Below, in pieces: positions 57,511-64,000 of a stretch of 64,000 bases of DNA. Position 1 is the first letter of the stretch. Every line of letters begins with the position of its first letter. Where the stretch lies: NCBI RefSeq assembly GCF_017068395.1, contig NZ_CP070619.1, positions 2,790,001 to 2,854,000 of the forward strand, written 5' to 3'. This stretch comes from Rhodococcus pseudokoreensis. Its GTDB lineage: Bacteria > Actinomycetota > Actinomycetes > Mycobacteriales > Mycobacteriaceae. Made by a program: the position numbers and the translations under genes. The notes below the pieces were generated by a model, which had not been told where the DNA came from, made no database searches, and saw only the letters and a program-made list of their open reading frames with translations.

Positions 57511-59416
57511 GGGCGACAGCATGGCCTTCGGCGATTGCGTGTGCGACCTTGCGCGGGACGAGCGCGTCGCCGATGACGTGGACCCGCGGGTTGTCGGGCG
57601 CGACGAGCGACCAGTCGAGCGAGCGCCGCTCGCCGGCGACGACGACGCGGTCGGCGTCGAGACGGGTCCGCACCCCGGACAGGGTGTTCTCGAACTCGAC
57701 CGAGCCGTCGGAGACCCCGACGATCGACGACAGCACGCGCACGTCGACCGGTGTGCCCGACAGCCGGCGCAGATACTGCACGCGACCTTCCGCGGGGAGG
57801 CCCGATGCGAAGGCGGCGGCCGGCGTCAGGACCGTCACGAGGCCCGCGCCGGCGGCGAGTGCGGCTTCGACCGAACTCGCCGCGGGCCAGAGCCCGAATC
57901 CGTCGTCGACCACCACGACGTGGCCGGCGCCGCGCAGCGGTTCCTCACCCCCGACCAGTGCCTGCGACGTGAGCAGCGATCTCGTTCCTGCCGCTTCGCG
58001 GGGCAGCGTCTCCTCGGCCCCGACGGCCAGGACCACGTCGTCGAAGCCCTCCAATTCGGCGGCACTCACCCGGTGGCCCAGCCGCATCGTCACCGCCGAC
58101 AGGTTGTCCGAGTAGTAGTCGAGGAGGCGACGCCACCCGCCGCGGTTCGGTGCGTCCGCGGCAATCGCGAGCTGGCCCCCGATCCGGGCGCGGCCCTCGA
58201 AGAGGGTGACGTCGTGGTCGGGTCCGAGCCGCATCGCGCACTCGAGCCCGGCCGGGCCCGCACCGACCACGGCGATCCGACGTCGGTCCGTGGACCGGCG
58301 CGTCGGGCCCAGGGTCAGCGGATACGCCGGGCGCGCGGATCGGCCCGGCGGAGCGAGGTCGGGATTGACCGAGCAGAGCAGGACCGGGTCGAACGCCCGG
58401 CAGTCCTCGTTGCAGGACACACACGGGCGGATCGAGGATTCCCGGCCGGTCAGCAACTTCCGCGGGAAGTGCGGGTCCGCGATCAGCGGTCGTGCCACGC
58501 CGACGAGGTCGGCACCCGACTGCAGGGCGGTGTCGATGGATGCACCGGTGCGGAAGGACTGCGACACGAGCAGCGGTGTCGAAGTGGCCGCGCGCAGCCG
58601 TCCGACCGCGTCGAGCAGCGGCGGGTCGGTGACGGCCATGTCCCGGACGTAGGTGGTGCGGACGCCGACGGTGACGTTGACGTAGTCGAAGCCGGAGAGG
58701 CGCGGAAGGAGCTCACACAATCCGTCCATGCCGAGGCCGGCCTCTTCGCCTCCTTCGGCGGAGACGCGCACGCCGAGGACGACACCGGGACACGCGTCGC
58801 GGATCGCGGCCGCGATGCGGTCGAGGATCCGCACCCGCTGAGAGACCGTCGCGGCGCCCGGGCCGAAGTTGGTGACCGGTGAGAGGAACTGCGCCAGCAG
58901 ATATCCGTGAGCTGCATGCAGTTCGACGACGGGGAATCCGGCGGACCACGCGTGCACAGCGGAGGTGCGGAAGGCATCGACGATCCCCTCCACTTCCGCG
59001 GACGAGAGTGCGCGGGGACGCGTCGGTTCTCGGGGCGAACGGACGACGGTCGGTGCCACGGGATGGCTCCACAATTCGGCGCCGAGCGTCTCGCGACCGA
59101 GGTGCACCAGTTGGCACGCCGCGACGGCTCCCTCCTCCGTGATCGCCCGGGCCCGGGCCTCGAGGCCTGCGACGACGTCCGGACGCCAGGCCTCGGTGAT
59201 GTTGCCGTTGCGGTTGGCCGAGCTCGGTGACACCACGGTGCCGCCGACGATCAGCATCGCCGCGCCACCCGCTGCCCGGCGGCGCCAGTAGTCTGCGTCG
59301 CCGGGCGAGGGGACACCGCCGGCGACGGCGCCCGACGCGTGCGCCGTCCCGACGAGACGGTTGGCCAACGTGACCGGGCCGAGCTGCAGCGGCCGGGCCG
59401 CAAGCGGAGGCGTCAT
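57482..59416 (-). CDS. FMN/FAD/4Fe-4S oxidoreductase, old yellow enzyme / 2,4-dienoyl-CoA reductase family
   Basis: A 644-residue protein in three parts. An N-terminal FMN TIM barrel (~1-330) carries active-site HAAHGYLLAQFLSPVTN (~166). An Fe-S motif CVSCNEDC...C is near residue 340, with spacing C-x2-C-x3-C-x8-C, shorter at the last gap than the usual x11-12. A FAD/NAD(P) half begins VVGAGPAGLECAM (~385). Relatives reduce conjugated C=C bonds or demethylate amines. The gene is divergent from the esterase-like hydrolase with dyads D and E between. AGGAG precedes the ATG. Its 3' end is formed by palindrome copy 2. Its role is probably ring or enone reduction in the island's pathway. Confidence 0.87.
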   Translation of the reverse strand: MTPPLAARPLQLGPVTLANRLVGTAHASGAVAGGVPSPGDADYWRRRAAGGAAMLIVGGTVVSPSSANRNGNITEAWRPDVVAGLEARARAITEEGAVAACQLVHLGRETLGAELWSHPVAPTVVRSPREPTRPRALSSAEVEGIVDAFRTSAVHAWSAGFPVVELHAAHGYLLAQFLSPVTNFGPGAATVSQRVRILDRIAAAIRDACPGVVLGVRVSAEGGEEAGLGMDGLCELLPRLSGFDYVNVTVGVRTTYVRDMAVTDPPLLDAVGRLRAATSTPLLVSQSFRTGASIDTALQSGADLVGVARPLIADPHFPRKLLTGRESSIRPCVSCNEDCRAFDPVLLCSVNPDLAPPGRSARPAYPLTLGPTRRSTDRRRIAVVGAGPAGLECAMRLGPDHDVTLFEGRARIGGQLAIAADAPNRGGWRRLLDYYSDNLSAVTMRLGHRVSAAELEGFDDVVLAVGAEETLPREAAGTRSLLTSQALVGGEEPLRGAGHVVVVDDGFGLWPAASSVEAALAAGAGLVTVLTPAAAFASGLPAEGRVQYLRRLSGTPVDVRVLSSIVGVSDGSVEFENTLSGVRTRLDADRVVVAGERRSLDWSLVAPDNPRVHVIGDALVPRKVAHAIAEGHAVAREYLSTAGG

Positions 59417-59428
59417 GAATGCTCCTAA

Positions 59429-59448
59429 CTGAACTGGATTCACTTCAC
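59429..59448. promoter_or_regulatory. regulon dyad, site D
   Basis: CTGAACTGGATTCACTTCAC keeps the TGAACTG left arm and TCA-TTCA right arm of the consensus with mismatches at the ends. It lies 13 bases upstream of the flavin oxidoreductase start. Confidence 0.65.
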
Positions 59449-59488
59449 GCTAGCAGGTGATTGACATCACACGGCAACTTCTTTAGAT

Positions 59489-59508
59489 TCAAACTGATAT
59501 CAGTTCAA
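59489..59508. promoter_or_regulatory. regulon dyad, site E
   Basis: TCAAACTGATATCAGTTCAA contains a perfect 14-bp AACTGATATCAGTT palindrome (59492-59505). It lies 14 bases upstream of the hydrolase ATG and 60 bases from site D. Confidence 0.78.
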
Positions 59509-59521
59509 TTTGAGGGGAATC

Positions 59522-60217
59522 ATGTCGTTCGTTCTCATCCACGGCGCAGGAATGGGCGCCTCCTGCTGGGACCCGCTCCTACCGTTGCTCGAAGGCGACA
59601 CTCTCGCAGTCGATCTCCCTGGACGGGGTACACGCCGGTCCGCCGACCCGCGGTCCGTCACCCTCGCCGACTGCACCGCGGCCGTCGTCGAGGATGTGGA
59701 GGCGGCGAACCTGGAGGACATCGTTCTGGTCGCTCATTCATTCGCCGGAGTGACGGCCACGCCGGCCATACCGGCGCTCGCGGGCCGACTACGGCACGTC
59801 GTCTTCCTCTCCGCCGTCGTCCCGGCCGATGGCACGCGAGTGCTCGACCAGATCGACCCGGACGTCCGCGCCGCAGTGGAAGAGTCGATACAGGGCGGTG
59901 TGTATCGCCAGGATCCCGTGGGCGCCACAGCGATGCTGTGCAACGACATGGACGCCGAGCAGACCGGCTGGATGATCGACCAACTGGTCGACGACTCCGC
60001 CGCGTTACTCACCGAGTCCGTCGATCTGTCCGGCCTCCGGGCCGACATACCCCGCACATACGTACGTTTGACGAAGGACGCCTGCTATCCGCCCGAACTG
60101 CAGGAGCGATCGGCCGCCGTCGTCGGCGGCGATACCGTCTTTCTCGAATCCGGCCACATGGCCATGGTGACGATTCCCGATCAGGTCGCCGCGCTGCTTC
60201 ACAGCCTCTCGTCGTAG
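59522..60217 (+). CDS. small alpha/beta hydrolase (esterase / hydroxynitrile-lyase-like)
   Basis: A 231-residue cytoplasmic alpha/beta hydrolase. The oxyanion loop is FVLIHGAGMGASCWDPLLPLL, the nucleophile is the serine in LVAHSFAGVTAT (~80), the acid is probably the aspartate in RLTKDACYP, and the histidine is in FLESGHMAMVTIPDQVA. Length and sequence pattern match the methylesterase/hydroxynitrile-lyase/pyrethroid-esterase group. It probably cleaves an ester entering through one of the two importers. GAGGGGA precedes the ATG at 59522. It leads an apparent operon with the binding protein (85-base gap) and SDR that follow. Confidence 0.82.
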   Translation: MSFVLIHGAGMGASCWDPLLPLLEGDTLAVDLPGRGTRRSADPRSVTLADCTAAVVEDVEAANLEDIVLVAHSFAGVTATPAIPALAGRLRHVVFLSAVVPADGTRVLDQIDPDVRAAVEESIQGGVYRQDPVGATAMLCNDMDAEQTGWMIDQLVDDSAALLTESVDLSGLRADIPRTYVRLTKDACYPPELQERSAAVVGGDTVFLESGHMAMVTIPDQVAALLHSLSS

Positions 60218-60302
60218 GCCGTCGGCGCGCCTATCCCCTCGCTCCGCAAACGAATACACGGGTTCGCATCCGGCGAACCGATTCCGGAAGGACTTTCATG
60301 CC

Positions 60303-61340
60303 ATGAGAAGTGTGCCGATAAAGCTGATGGCGGTCGCGGTGGTCGCCGCGTTCGCTTCCGCCGCCTGCGGATCCGGCGGGTCCGGTGTCAGTCAACCCGT
60401 GTCGGGCACGTGGGACGACGTCGTCGCAGCAGCCAAGAGTGAAGGCAGCGTGCTGCTGTACTCGAGCCAGAACCCCGCCAATCTCGAGGCGCTCAAAGTG
60501 GCGTTCGAGCAGGAGTATCCCGAGATCTCCCTCGAATACGTCCGGGGAACGGATGCCGACATCAACCCGAAGGTCGAGGTCGAGAATCAGACGAAACGCG
60601 GCACGGCCGACGTCCACATGCTCACCGACTCCGCCTGGATCGAGACGGCCGCGGAGTCGGGCACGTACTCGACCGACCTCATCGGCCCGGCGTTCGACGC
60701 GCCGGAATACGAGCCCGAGAAGAGCATCATCTCCGACAAGTTCTTCCTGACCAGCGCGGCGGTGTTCTCCCTCGGATGGAACACGACAGCGCTGCCCGGC
60801 GGTCTGCAGAAGCCGGAAGACCTCCTCGACCCGGCGTTGAAGGGCAAGATCGGCATCGTCAACCCGTCGGGTATCGCCGCCTACGTCGACTTCTACCGAT
60901 TCTTCGAAAAGAACTTCGGCCCCGACTATCTCCAGAAGCTCGCCGAACTGAAACCGCGCATCTACCCGAGCGCGCTGGGTGTCGCCCAGGCTTTGACCTC
61001 CGGCGAGATCGTCGCCACCCCGGTGGTGCAACCCCTGGTGCGGGAGAAGGAATCGGGTGCACCGGTCGACTGGGCACTGCCCACGCCGCCGTGGGGAACA
61101 CCCTGGTTCACGCATGCTCTGTCCGCGGCGCCGCACCCTAACGCGGCTCAGGTGCTGGCGAATTTCATGGTCACGCCTGCCGGTCAGAAGGCGCTGTCGC
61201 TCGGCTACGCGAGCGCCCTCCCCGGCATCGAGGGAAGCGTCGCGCGGGCCCAGGACATCGCAATGCCCAACCCTTCCGATCTGACGCCCGAATCGCTCAC
61301 CGAATACCAGGCCGACTGGGAAAAGAGATTCATCCAGTGA
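60303..61340 (+). CDS. Fbp/Pot-type extracellular solute-binding lipoprotein
   Basis: A 345-residue lipoprotein with lipobox SAAC (Cys22) and a type II binding-protein fold (VLLYSSQNPANLEALKVAFEQEYPEISLEYVRGTDADINPKVEVENQTKRGTADVHMLTDSAWIE). Its relatives bind Fe3+, spermidine, thiamine, 2-aminoethylphosphonate or organic anions. The tyrosine pattern of ferric-binding FbpA is not evident, and the catabolic context argues for an organic ligand. An ABC ATPase and permease of matching type follow at 62264. Its stop overlaps the SDR start as GTGA. A 7-bp GGTTCGC/GCGAACC hairpin (60261-60279) lies before the gene. Confidence 0.83.
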   Translation: MRSVPIKLMAVAVVAAFASAACGSGGSGVSQPVSGTWDDVVAAAKSEGSVLLYSSQNPANLEALKVAFEQEYPEISLEYVRGTDADINPKVEVENQTKRGTADVHMLTDSAWIETAAESGTYSTDLIGPAFDAPEYEPEKSIISDKFFLTSAAVFSLGWNTTALPGGLQKPEDLLDPALKGKIGIVNPSGIAAYVDFYRFFEKNFGPDYLQKLAELKPRIYPSALGVAQALTSGEIVATPVVQPLVREKESGAPVDWALPTPPWGTPWFTHALSAAPHPNAAQVLANFMVTPAGQKALSLGYASALPGIEGSVARAQDIAMPNPSDLTPESLTEYQADWEKRFIQ

Positions 61341-62113
61341 CGTCACACGACGCGCGACTGCGTGACACCTGCGCTCTCGTCACCGGTGCGGCACGCGGGA
61401 TCGGCGCCGCGACAGCGGAACTCTTCCATGCCCACGGGGCGACGGTGTACCTGTGCGACGTCGACGACGACCTCGGCAACAGCGTCGCGGCGAAACTTGG
61501 TGAGAGAGCCCACTATCTGCACCTGGACGTGACCGACGAAGCCGACTGGTCCCGCGTGACCGCCGAGATGGCGGACCGCGGCCACCCGCTGCGTATTCTC
61601 GTCAACTCGGCCGGCGCCGCGTCCAAGGCGTCGATCATGGACACCTCACTCGCCGAGTTGCGACGCATGATCGACCTCAACCTGGTGGGCACGTTCCTCG
61701 GACTGCAGGCCGCGGGCGCCGCGATGACCGCGGGCGGGTCGGTGGTCAACCTGTCCTCGCTGCGCGGCGTCCTCGCGACCGCCGAACTCGGTGCGTACGG
61801 CGCGTCGAAGTTCGGCGTTCGCGCCCTGACCCGCGTTGCGGCGCTGGAGTTCGCCGAGAGGAACATCCGGGTCAACGCGGTGTGCCCGGGCAGTATCGAC
61901 ACGGCCATCACGGCGGGCGCCGACTTCGCCGACGACGACATGGATGCGTATGTGAAAAGCATTCCGATGCAACGCCGGGGTCTGCCGCTCGAGGTGGCCA
62001 AGGCCATCCTGTTCCTCGCCGGCGACGAGAGCAGTTACGTCACCGGCACCGATCTCATGATCGACGGTGGAACCTCGGCGGGCGCCAGGACTCCCAAGCT
62101 CTCGTCGTCGTGA
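61337..62113 (+). CDS. short-chain dehydrogenase/reductase
   Basis: A 258-residue classical SDR with VTGAARGIG, LVNSAGAAS, VVNLSSLRGVLA, YGASKFG and VCPGSIDTAIT. Its features are close to 3-alpha/20-beta-hydroxysteroid and cyclic-alcohol dehydrogenases, but those families cannot be separated by eye. The GTG start overlaps the binding-protein stop by four bases, so a catabolic enzyme and a transport protein are translationally coupled. A bulged hairpin terminator follows directly. Confidence 0.85.
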   Translation: MTSHDARLRDTCALVTGAARGIGAATAELFHAHGATVYLCDVDDDLGNSVAAKLGERAHYLHLDVTDEADWSRVTAEMADRGHPLRILVNSAGAASKASIMDTSLAELRRMIDLNLVGTFLGLQAAGAAMTAGGSVVNLSSLRGVLATAELGAYGASKFGVRALTRVAALEFAERNIRVNAVCPGSIDTAITAGADFADDDMDAYVKSIPMQRRGLPLEVAKAILFLAGDESSYVTGTDLMIDGGTSAGARTPKLSSS

Positions 62114-62115
62114 CA

Positions 62116-62146
62116 GACCGGCCGGGCAACTCCTTGCCCGCCGGTC
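62116..62146 (+). terminator. hairpin after the second SDR
   Basis: GACCGGCCGGGCAA pairs with TTGCCCGCCGGTC with one bulged base and a 4-base loop, three bases past the SDR stop. It separates the hydrolase operon from the ABC ATPase operon. Confidence 0.65.
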
Positions 62147-62165
62147 CTACCACCGCTACGCTGAA

Positions 62166-62185
62166 ATGAACTGAGTTCAGTTTAT
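62166..62185. promoter_or_regulatory. regulon dyad, site F
   Basis: ATGAACTGAGTTCAGTTTAT has intact TGAACTGA and TCAGTT arms. It lies 79 bases upstream of the ABC ATPase gene, right after the preceding terminator, where a promoter is expected. Confidence 0.75.
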
Positions 62186-62263
62186 CTCCAGCTCGACGCT
62201 CCGGACCAGGAGCGCGGGCGGACGCCCTCCAAGACAAACCACTCGCAACCAGGCAGGTGCCAG

Positions 62264-63430
62264 GTGACATCGCAATTCAGGGTTTCCAACCTGACCAAGA
62301 CCTTCGGGTCCAACACCATCGTCGACCAACTCGATCTCGACATCGAGGACGGCGAATTCCTCGTCCTGCTCGGCCCGAGCGGCTGCGGGAAGACGACCAC
62401 GCTCCGCTGCATCGCCGGCCTCGAGACGCCCGAGGGCGGGTCGATCGCGTTCAAGGACCACACCGTCTTCGACGCATCGGCCCGGATCAACGTTCCCGCC
62501 TACAAGCGCAACATCGGCATGGTCTTCCAGTCCTACGCGCTGTGGCCGAACATGACGGTGCGGGAGAACATCCGCTACCCGTTGAAGGTCCGCCGGATGA
62601 AGAGCGCCATGGCCTCCGGTCAGGTCGAGACCGCAGCGGGAATGGTGGACTGCGGGGCTCTGCTCGACCGGTACCCCTCCCAGCTCAGCGGTGGGCAGCA
62701 ACAGCGGGTGGCGGTGGCGCGCGGGTTGGTCGCCCAACCCGACCTGGTGCTGTTCGACGAACCCCTGAGCAATCTCGATGCGCGACTGCGTGATCAGGTG
62801 CGGTCCCAGATCCATCAGCTCCACCAACGTCTCGGCTTCACAGCCGTATTCGTCACCCACGATCAGGCCGAGGCGTTCGCGCTCGGCGACCGGCTCGCCA
62901 TCATGAAGGCGGGCAAGATCGAGCAGTACGACACCCCGGAACGGGTCTACGAGGCCCCGTCCTCCGACTATGTTGCCGCGTTCATCGGCATGGCGAACCG
63001 ACTCGAACTCGTTCGGCGGCACGAGGGCTGGACGACGCGCGCCGGCACCCCGGTAGACCTCGATGCGGCCCTCATCCAGGGCGGGCACCTCGCCGGCGAC
63101 GCGGCGTTGGGAAGAATGCGCCCCGACGACCTCGCCCTGCACCGCTCGCTCGACGAGGTCGCCCCCGGCGACGTCGGCCTGACCGGTGAACTCGTCACCT
63201 CGGAGTACGGCGGCCGCTATTTCGACGTGACGGTCGACGCCGGCGGTGAGCGGTTGTACCTGCGCGCGGATGCGGCACGGCACGGGTCCTGGTTGCGCGG
63301 CGCCGCCACGGGATCTGCTCTGGTGGTCAGCTTCTCCCCCAGCGCACTACGCGTGTTCCCGCACCCCGACGGGCACGTCGATCTGCAGGCCCCCGAGCTC
63401 GCCCGGGCCGCAGCCCGATCGGAGGCATGA
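62264..63430 (+). CDS. Fbp/Pot-type ABC transporter ATPase
   Basis: A 388-residue ATPase with Walker A LLGPSGCGKTTT, Q-loop VFQSYALWPNM, signature QLSGGQQQRVAVARGL, Walker B LVLFDEPLSNLDARLRD and switch histidine FVTHDQAEA. A C-terminal TOBE-type domain (~280-370) is characteristic of the MalK/PotA/FbpC group. It powers the importer whose permease follows and whose binding protein is probably the lipoprotein at 60303. The GTG start at 62264 matches the conserved N-terminus. The stop overlaps the permease start region (ATGATG). Confidence 0.9.
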   Translation: MTSQFRVSNLTKTFGSNTIVDQLDLDIEDGEFLVLLGPSGCGKTTTLRCIAGLETPEGGSIAFKDHTVFDASARINVPAYKRNIGMVFQSYALWPNMTVRENIRYPLKVRRMKSAMASGQVETAAGMVDCGALLDRYPSQLSGGQQQRVAVARGLVAQPDLVLFDEPLSNLDARLRDQVRSQIHQLHQRLGFTAVFVTHDQAEAFALGDRLAIMKAGKIEQYDTPERVYEAPSSDYVAAFIGMANRLELVRRHEGWTTRAGTPVDLDAALIQGGHLAGDAALGRMRPDDLALHRSLDEVAPGDVGLTGELVTSEYGGRYFDVTVDAGGERLYLRADAARHGSWLRGAATGSALVVSFSPSALRVFPHPDGHVDLQAPELARAAARSEA

Positions 63431-64000
63431 TGGCTACCGTCGCCGTGAGCCGCGGCGCGCGGCCGCTCGTCGTCAGCGCGGTGTGGCGCACCCGGCTCGG
63501 GTACGGTGCGCTGCTGGCGTTTCTCGCGTACCTCGTCGTGCTCCCGCTGTTCCGGCTGCAGTCGCTGGCGTTCGAAGACGGCGCTCGCGGATACCAGGCC
63601 CAATACGGGCGGTACGACATCGGGCAGACCATCCGGACGACCATCGCCCTCGCCGTCACGTCGCTCGCCATCGCCATGGTGCTGGGAACGGTGCTCGCGT
63701 TCGCGGCCACCAGACTGCCCCGCCGGCTGAGCTTTCTCCGGATCGTCCCGATCCTGCCCATCGTGATGCCCGCGGTCGCGAACGTGGTGGGGTGGGCATT
63801 CCTCCTGTCTCCGGGACCGGGGTACCTGAACGCACTCCTGCGCACGCTTCCCTGGTGGAACACCCTGGATTCCGGACCGGTCGACGTCTACAGCACCCCC
63901 TGGATCATCATTCTCACCGGTTTCGGACTCACGTCCTTCGTGTATCTGTTCGTCAGCGCGGGAATGCAGAACATCAGTTCCGAGCACCTCGAGGCCGCGC
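63430..64000 (+). CDS. Fbp/Pot-type ABC permease (N-terminal part, cut by the window edge)
   Basis: An open frame continues past the right edge and gives about 190 residues. After a short basic N-terminus come hydrophobic segments YGALLAFLAYLVVLPLF, TIALAVTSLAIAMVLGTVLAF, IVPILPIVMPAVANVVGWAFLL and IIILTGFGLTSFVYLFV. The frame ends at SSEHLEAA, the start of the EAA loop that docks the ATPase. Two ATGs (63427 and 63430) are adjacent; GGAGG favours the second. Fbp-type permeases are often double-length, so most of the protein may lie outside. Confidence 0.86.
   Translation, partial: MATVAVSRGARPLVVSAVWRTRLGYGALLAFLAYLVVLPLFRLQSLAFEDGARGYQAQYGRYDIGQTIRTTIALAVTSLAIAMVLGTVLAFAATRLPRRLSFLRIVPILPIVMPAVANVVGWAFLLSPGPGYLNALLRTLPWWNTLDSGPVDVYSTPWIIILTGFGLTSFVYLFVSAGMQNISSEHLEAA

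Noticed and set aside
60261..60279. GGTTCGC-N5-GCGAACC hairpin before the second binding-protein gene as a riboswitch or operator
   Set aside because: Only a 7-bp stem with no conserved core. It may be a weak attenuator, but nothing more can be supported.
60303..61340. Calling the second binding protein a ferric-iron transporter linked to the siderophore genes
   Set aside because: No iron box was seen near it, the adjacent genes are catabolic, and the shared dyad ties it to the flavoprotein/liv regulon 30 kb away from the siderophore genes.
1..64000. tRNA genes, CRISPR arrays, insertion sequences, prophage or plasmid replication genes
   Set aside because: Both strands were read for tRNA-like cloverleaf/TTCGA loops, regularly spaced repeats, transposases and integrases; none was recognised. 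A tRNAscan-SE/ISfinder run would be decisive.

Overview
The window is high-GC actinobacterial chromosome, most likely Rhodococcus (large-genome R. jostii / R. opacus type). This rests on uniformly high GC, frequent GTG starts, an F420-type nitroreductase-fold protein, DUF1707 and TANGO2 genes, IdeR/DmdR-style iron boxes, and gene families typical of Mycobacteriales. No tRNA, rRNA, CRISPR array, IS element or phage gene was recognised. Every gene-free stretch is under 300 bases, and most of those holding more than about 30 bases contain a hairpin or an operator-like dyad.

Layout. (1) 1-5.3 kb: tail of an unidentified gene, a membrane-anchored lipid-kinase-like protein, and a LysR regulator divergent from a tartrate/D-malate dehydrogenase plus DctA carrier, i.e. 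a C4 hydroxy-acid uptake and oxidation module. (2) 5.3-9.6 kb: a leftward DUF3311 - Na+/solute symporter - amidase operon, then a double-HTH Lrp/AsnC regulator. (3) 9.7-33.3 kb: a catecholate siderophore locus. Rightward are isochorismate synthase, 2,3-dihydro-DHB dehydrogenase and DHB-AMP ligase. Leftward are a C-A-T-C-A-T-E NRPS, a siderophore-binding lipoprotein, a C-A-T-E-C-A-T-E NRPS, a stand-alone aryl carrier protein and an MFS exporter. Two iron-box matches sit at the divergent promoter and before the lipoprotein. No isochorismatase, thioesterase, MbtH-like protein, PPTase or ornithine hydroxylase is present, so the pathway must borrow parts from elsewhere or work differently. By eye, all four adenylation pockets look acidic (basic amino-acid substrates).

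(4) 33.4-50.3 kb: core-type genes separated by strong bidirectional hairpins: ppsR-ppsA, a TANGO2-family protein, a HIT protein, purB, a TetR regulator, a secreted alpha/beta hydrolase, small membrane proteins, a tandem PepSY lipoprotein, an aminotransferase, a LysR regulator divergent from an MHS transporter plus 3-hydroxybutyrate dehydrogenase, and purD.

(5) 50.3-64 kb: an apparent uptake/catabolic regulon. A fumarate-reductase-like flavoprotein, a branched-chain-type ABC system (LivK-like lipoprotein, LivH, and a LivM-LivG-LivF triple fusion), two SDRs, an old-yellow-enzyme/dienoyl-CoA-reductase-like flavoprotein, a small esterase-type hydrolase and a second, Fbp/Pot-type ABC importer are interspersed with six copies of one 20-bp dyad, consensus TTGAACTGANNTCAGTTCAA. 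The dyad lies upstream of every transcription unit I infer there, and no regulator for it is encoded in the window. Two copies of a 40-bp palindrome form the 3' ends of the two flavoprotein genes. This regulon and the TE-less siderophore assembly line are the two most interesting systems seen.
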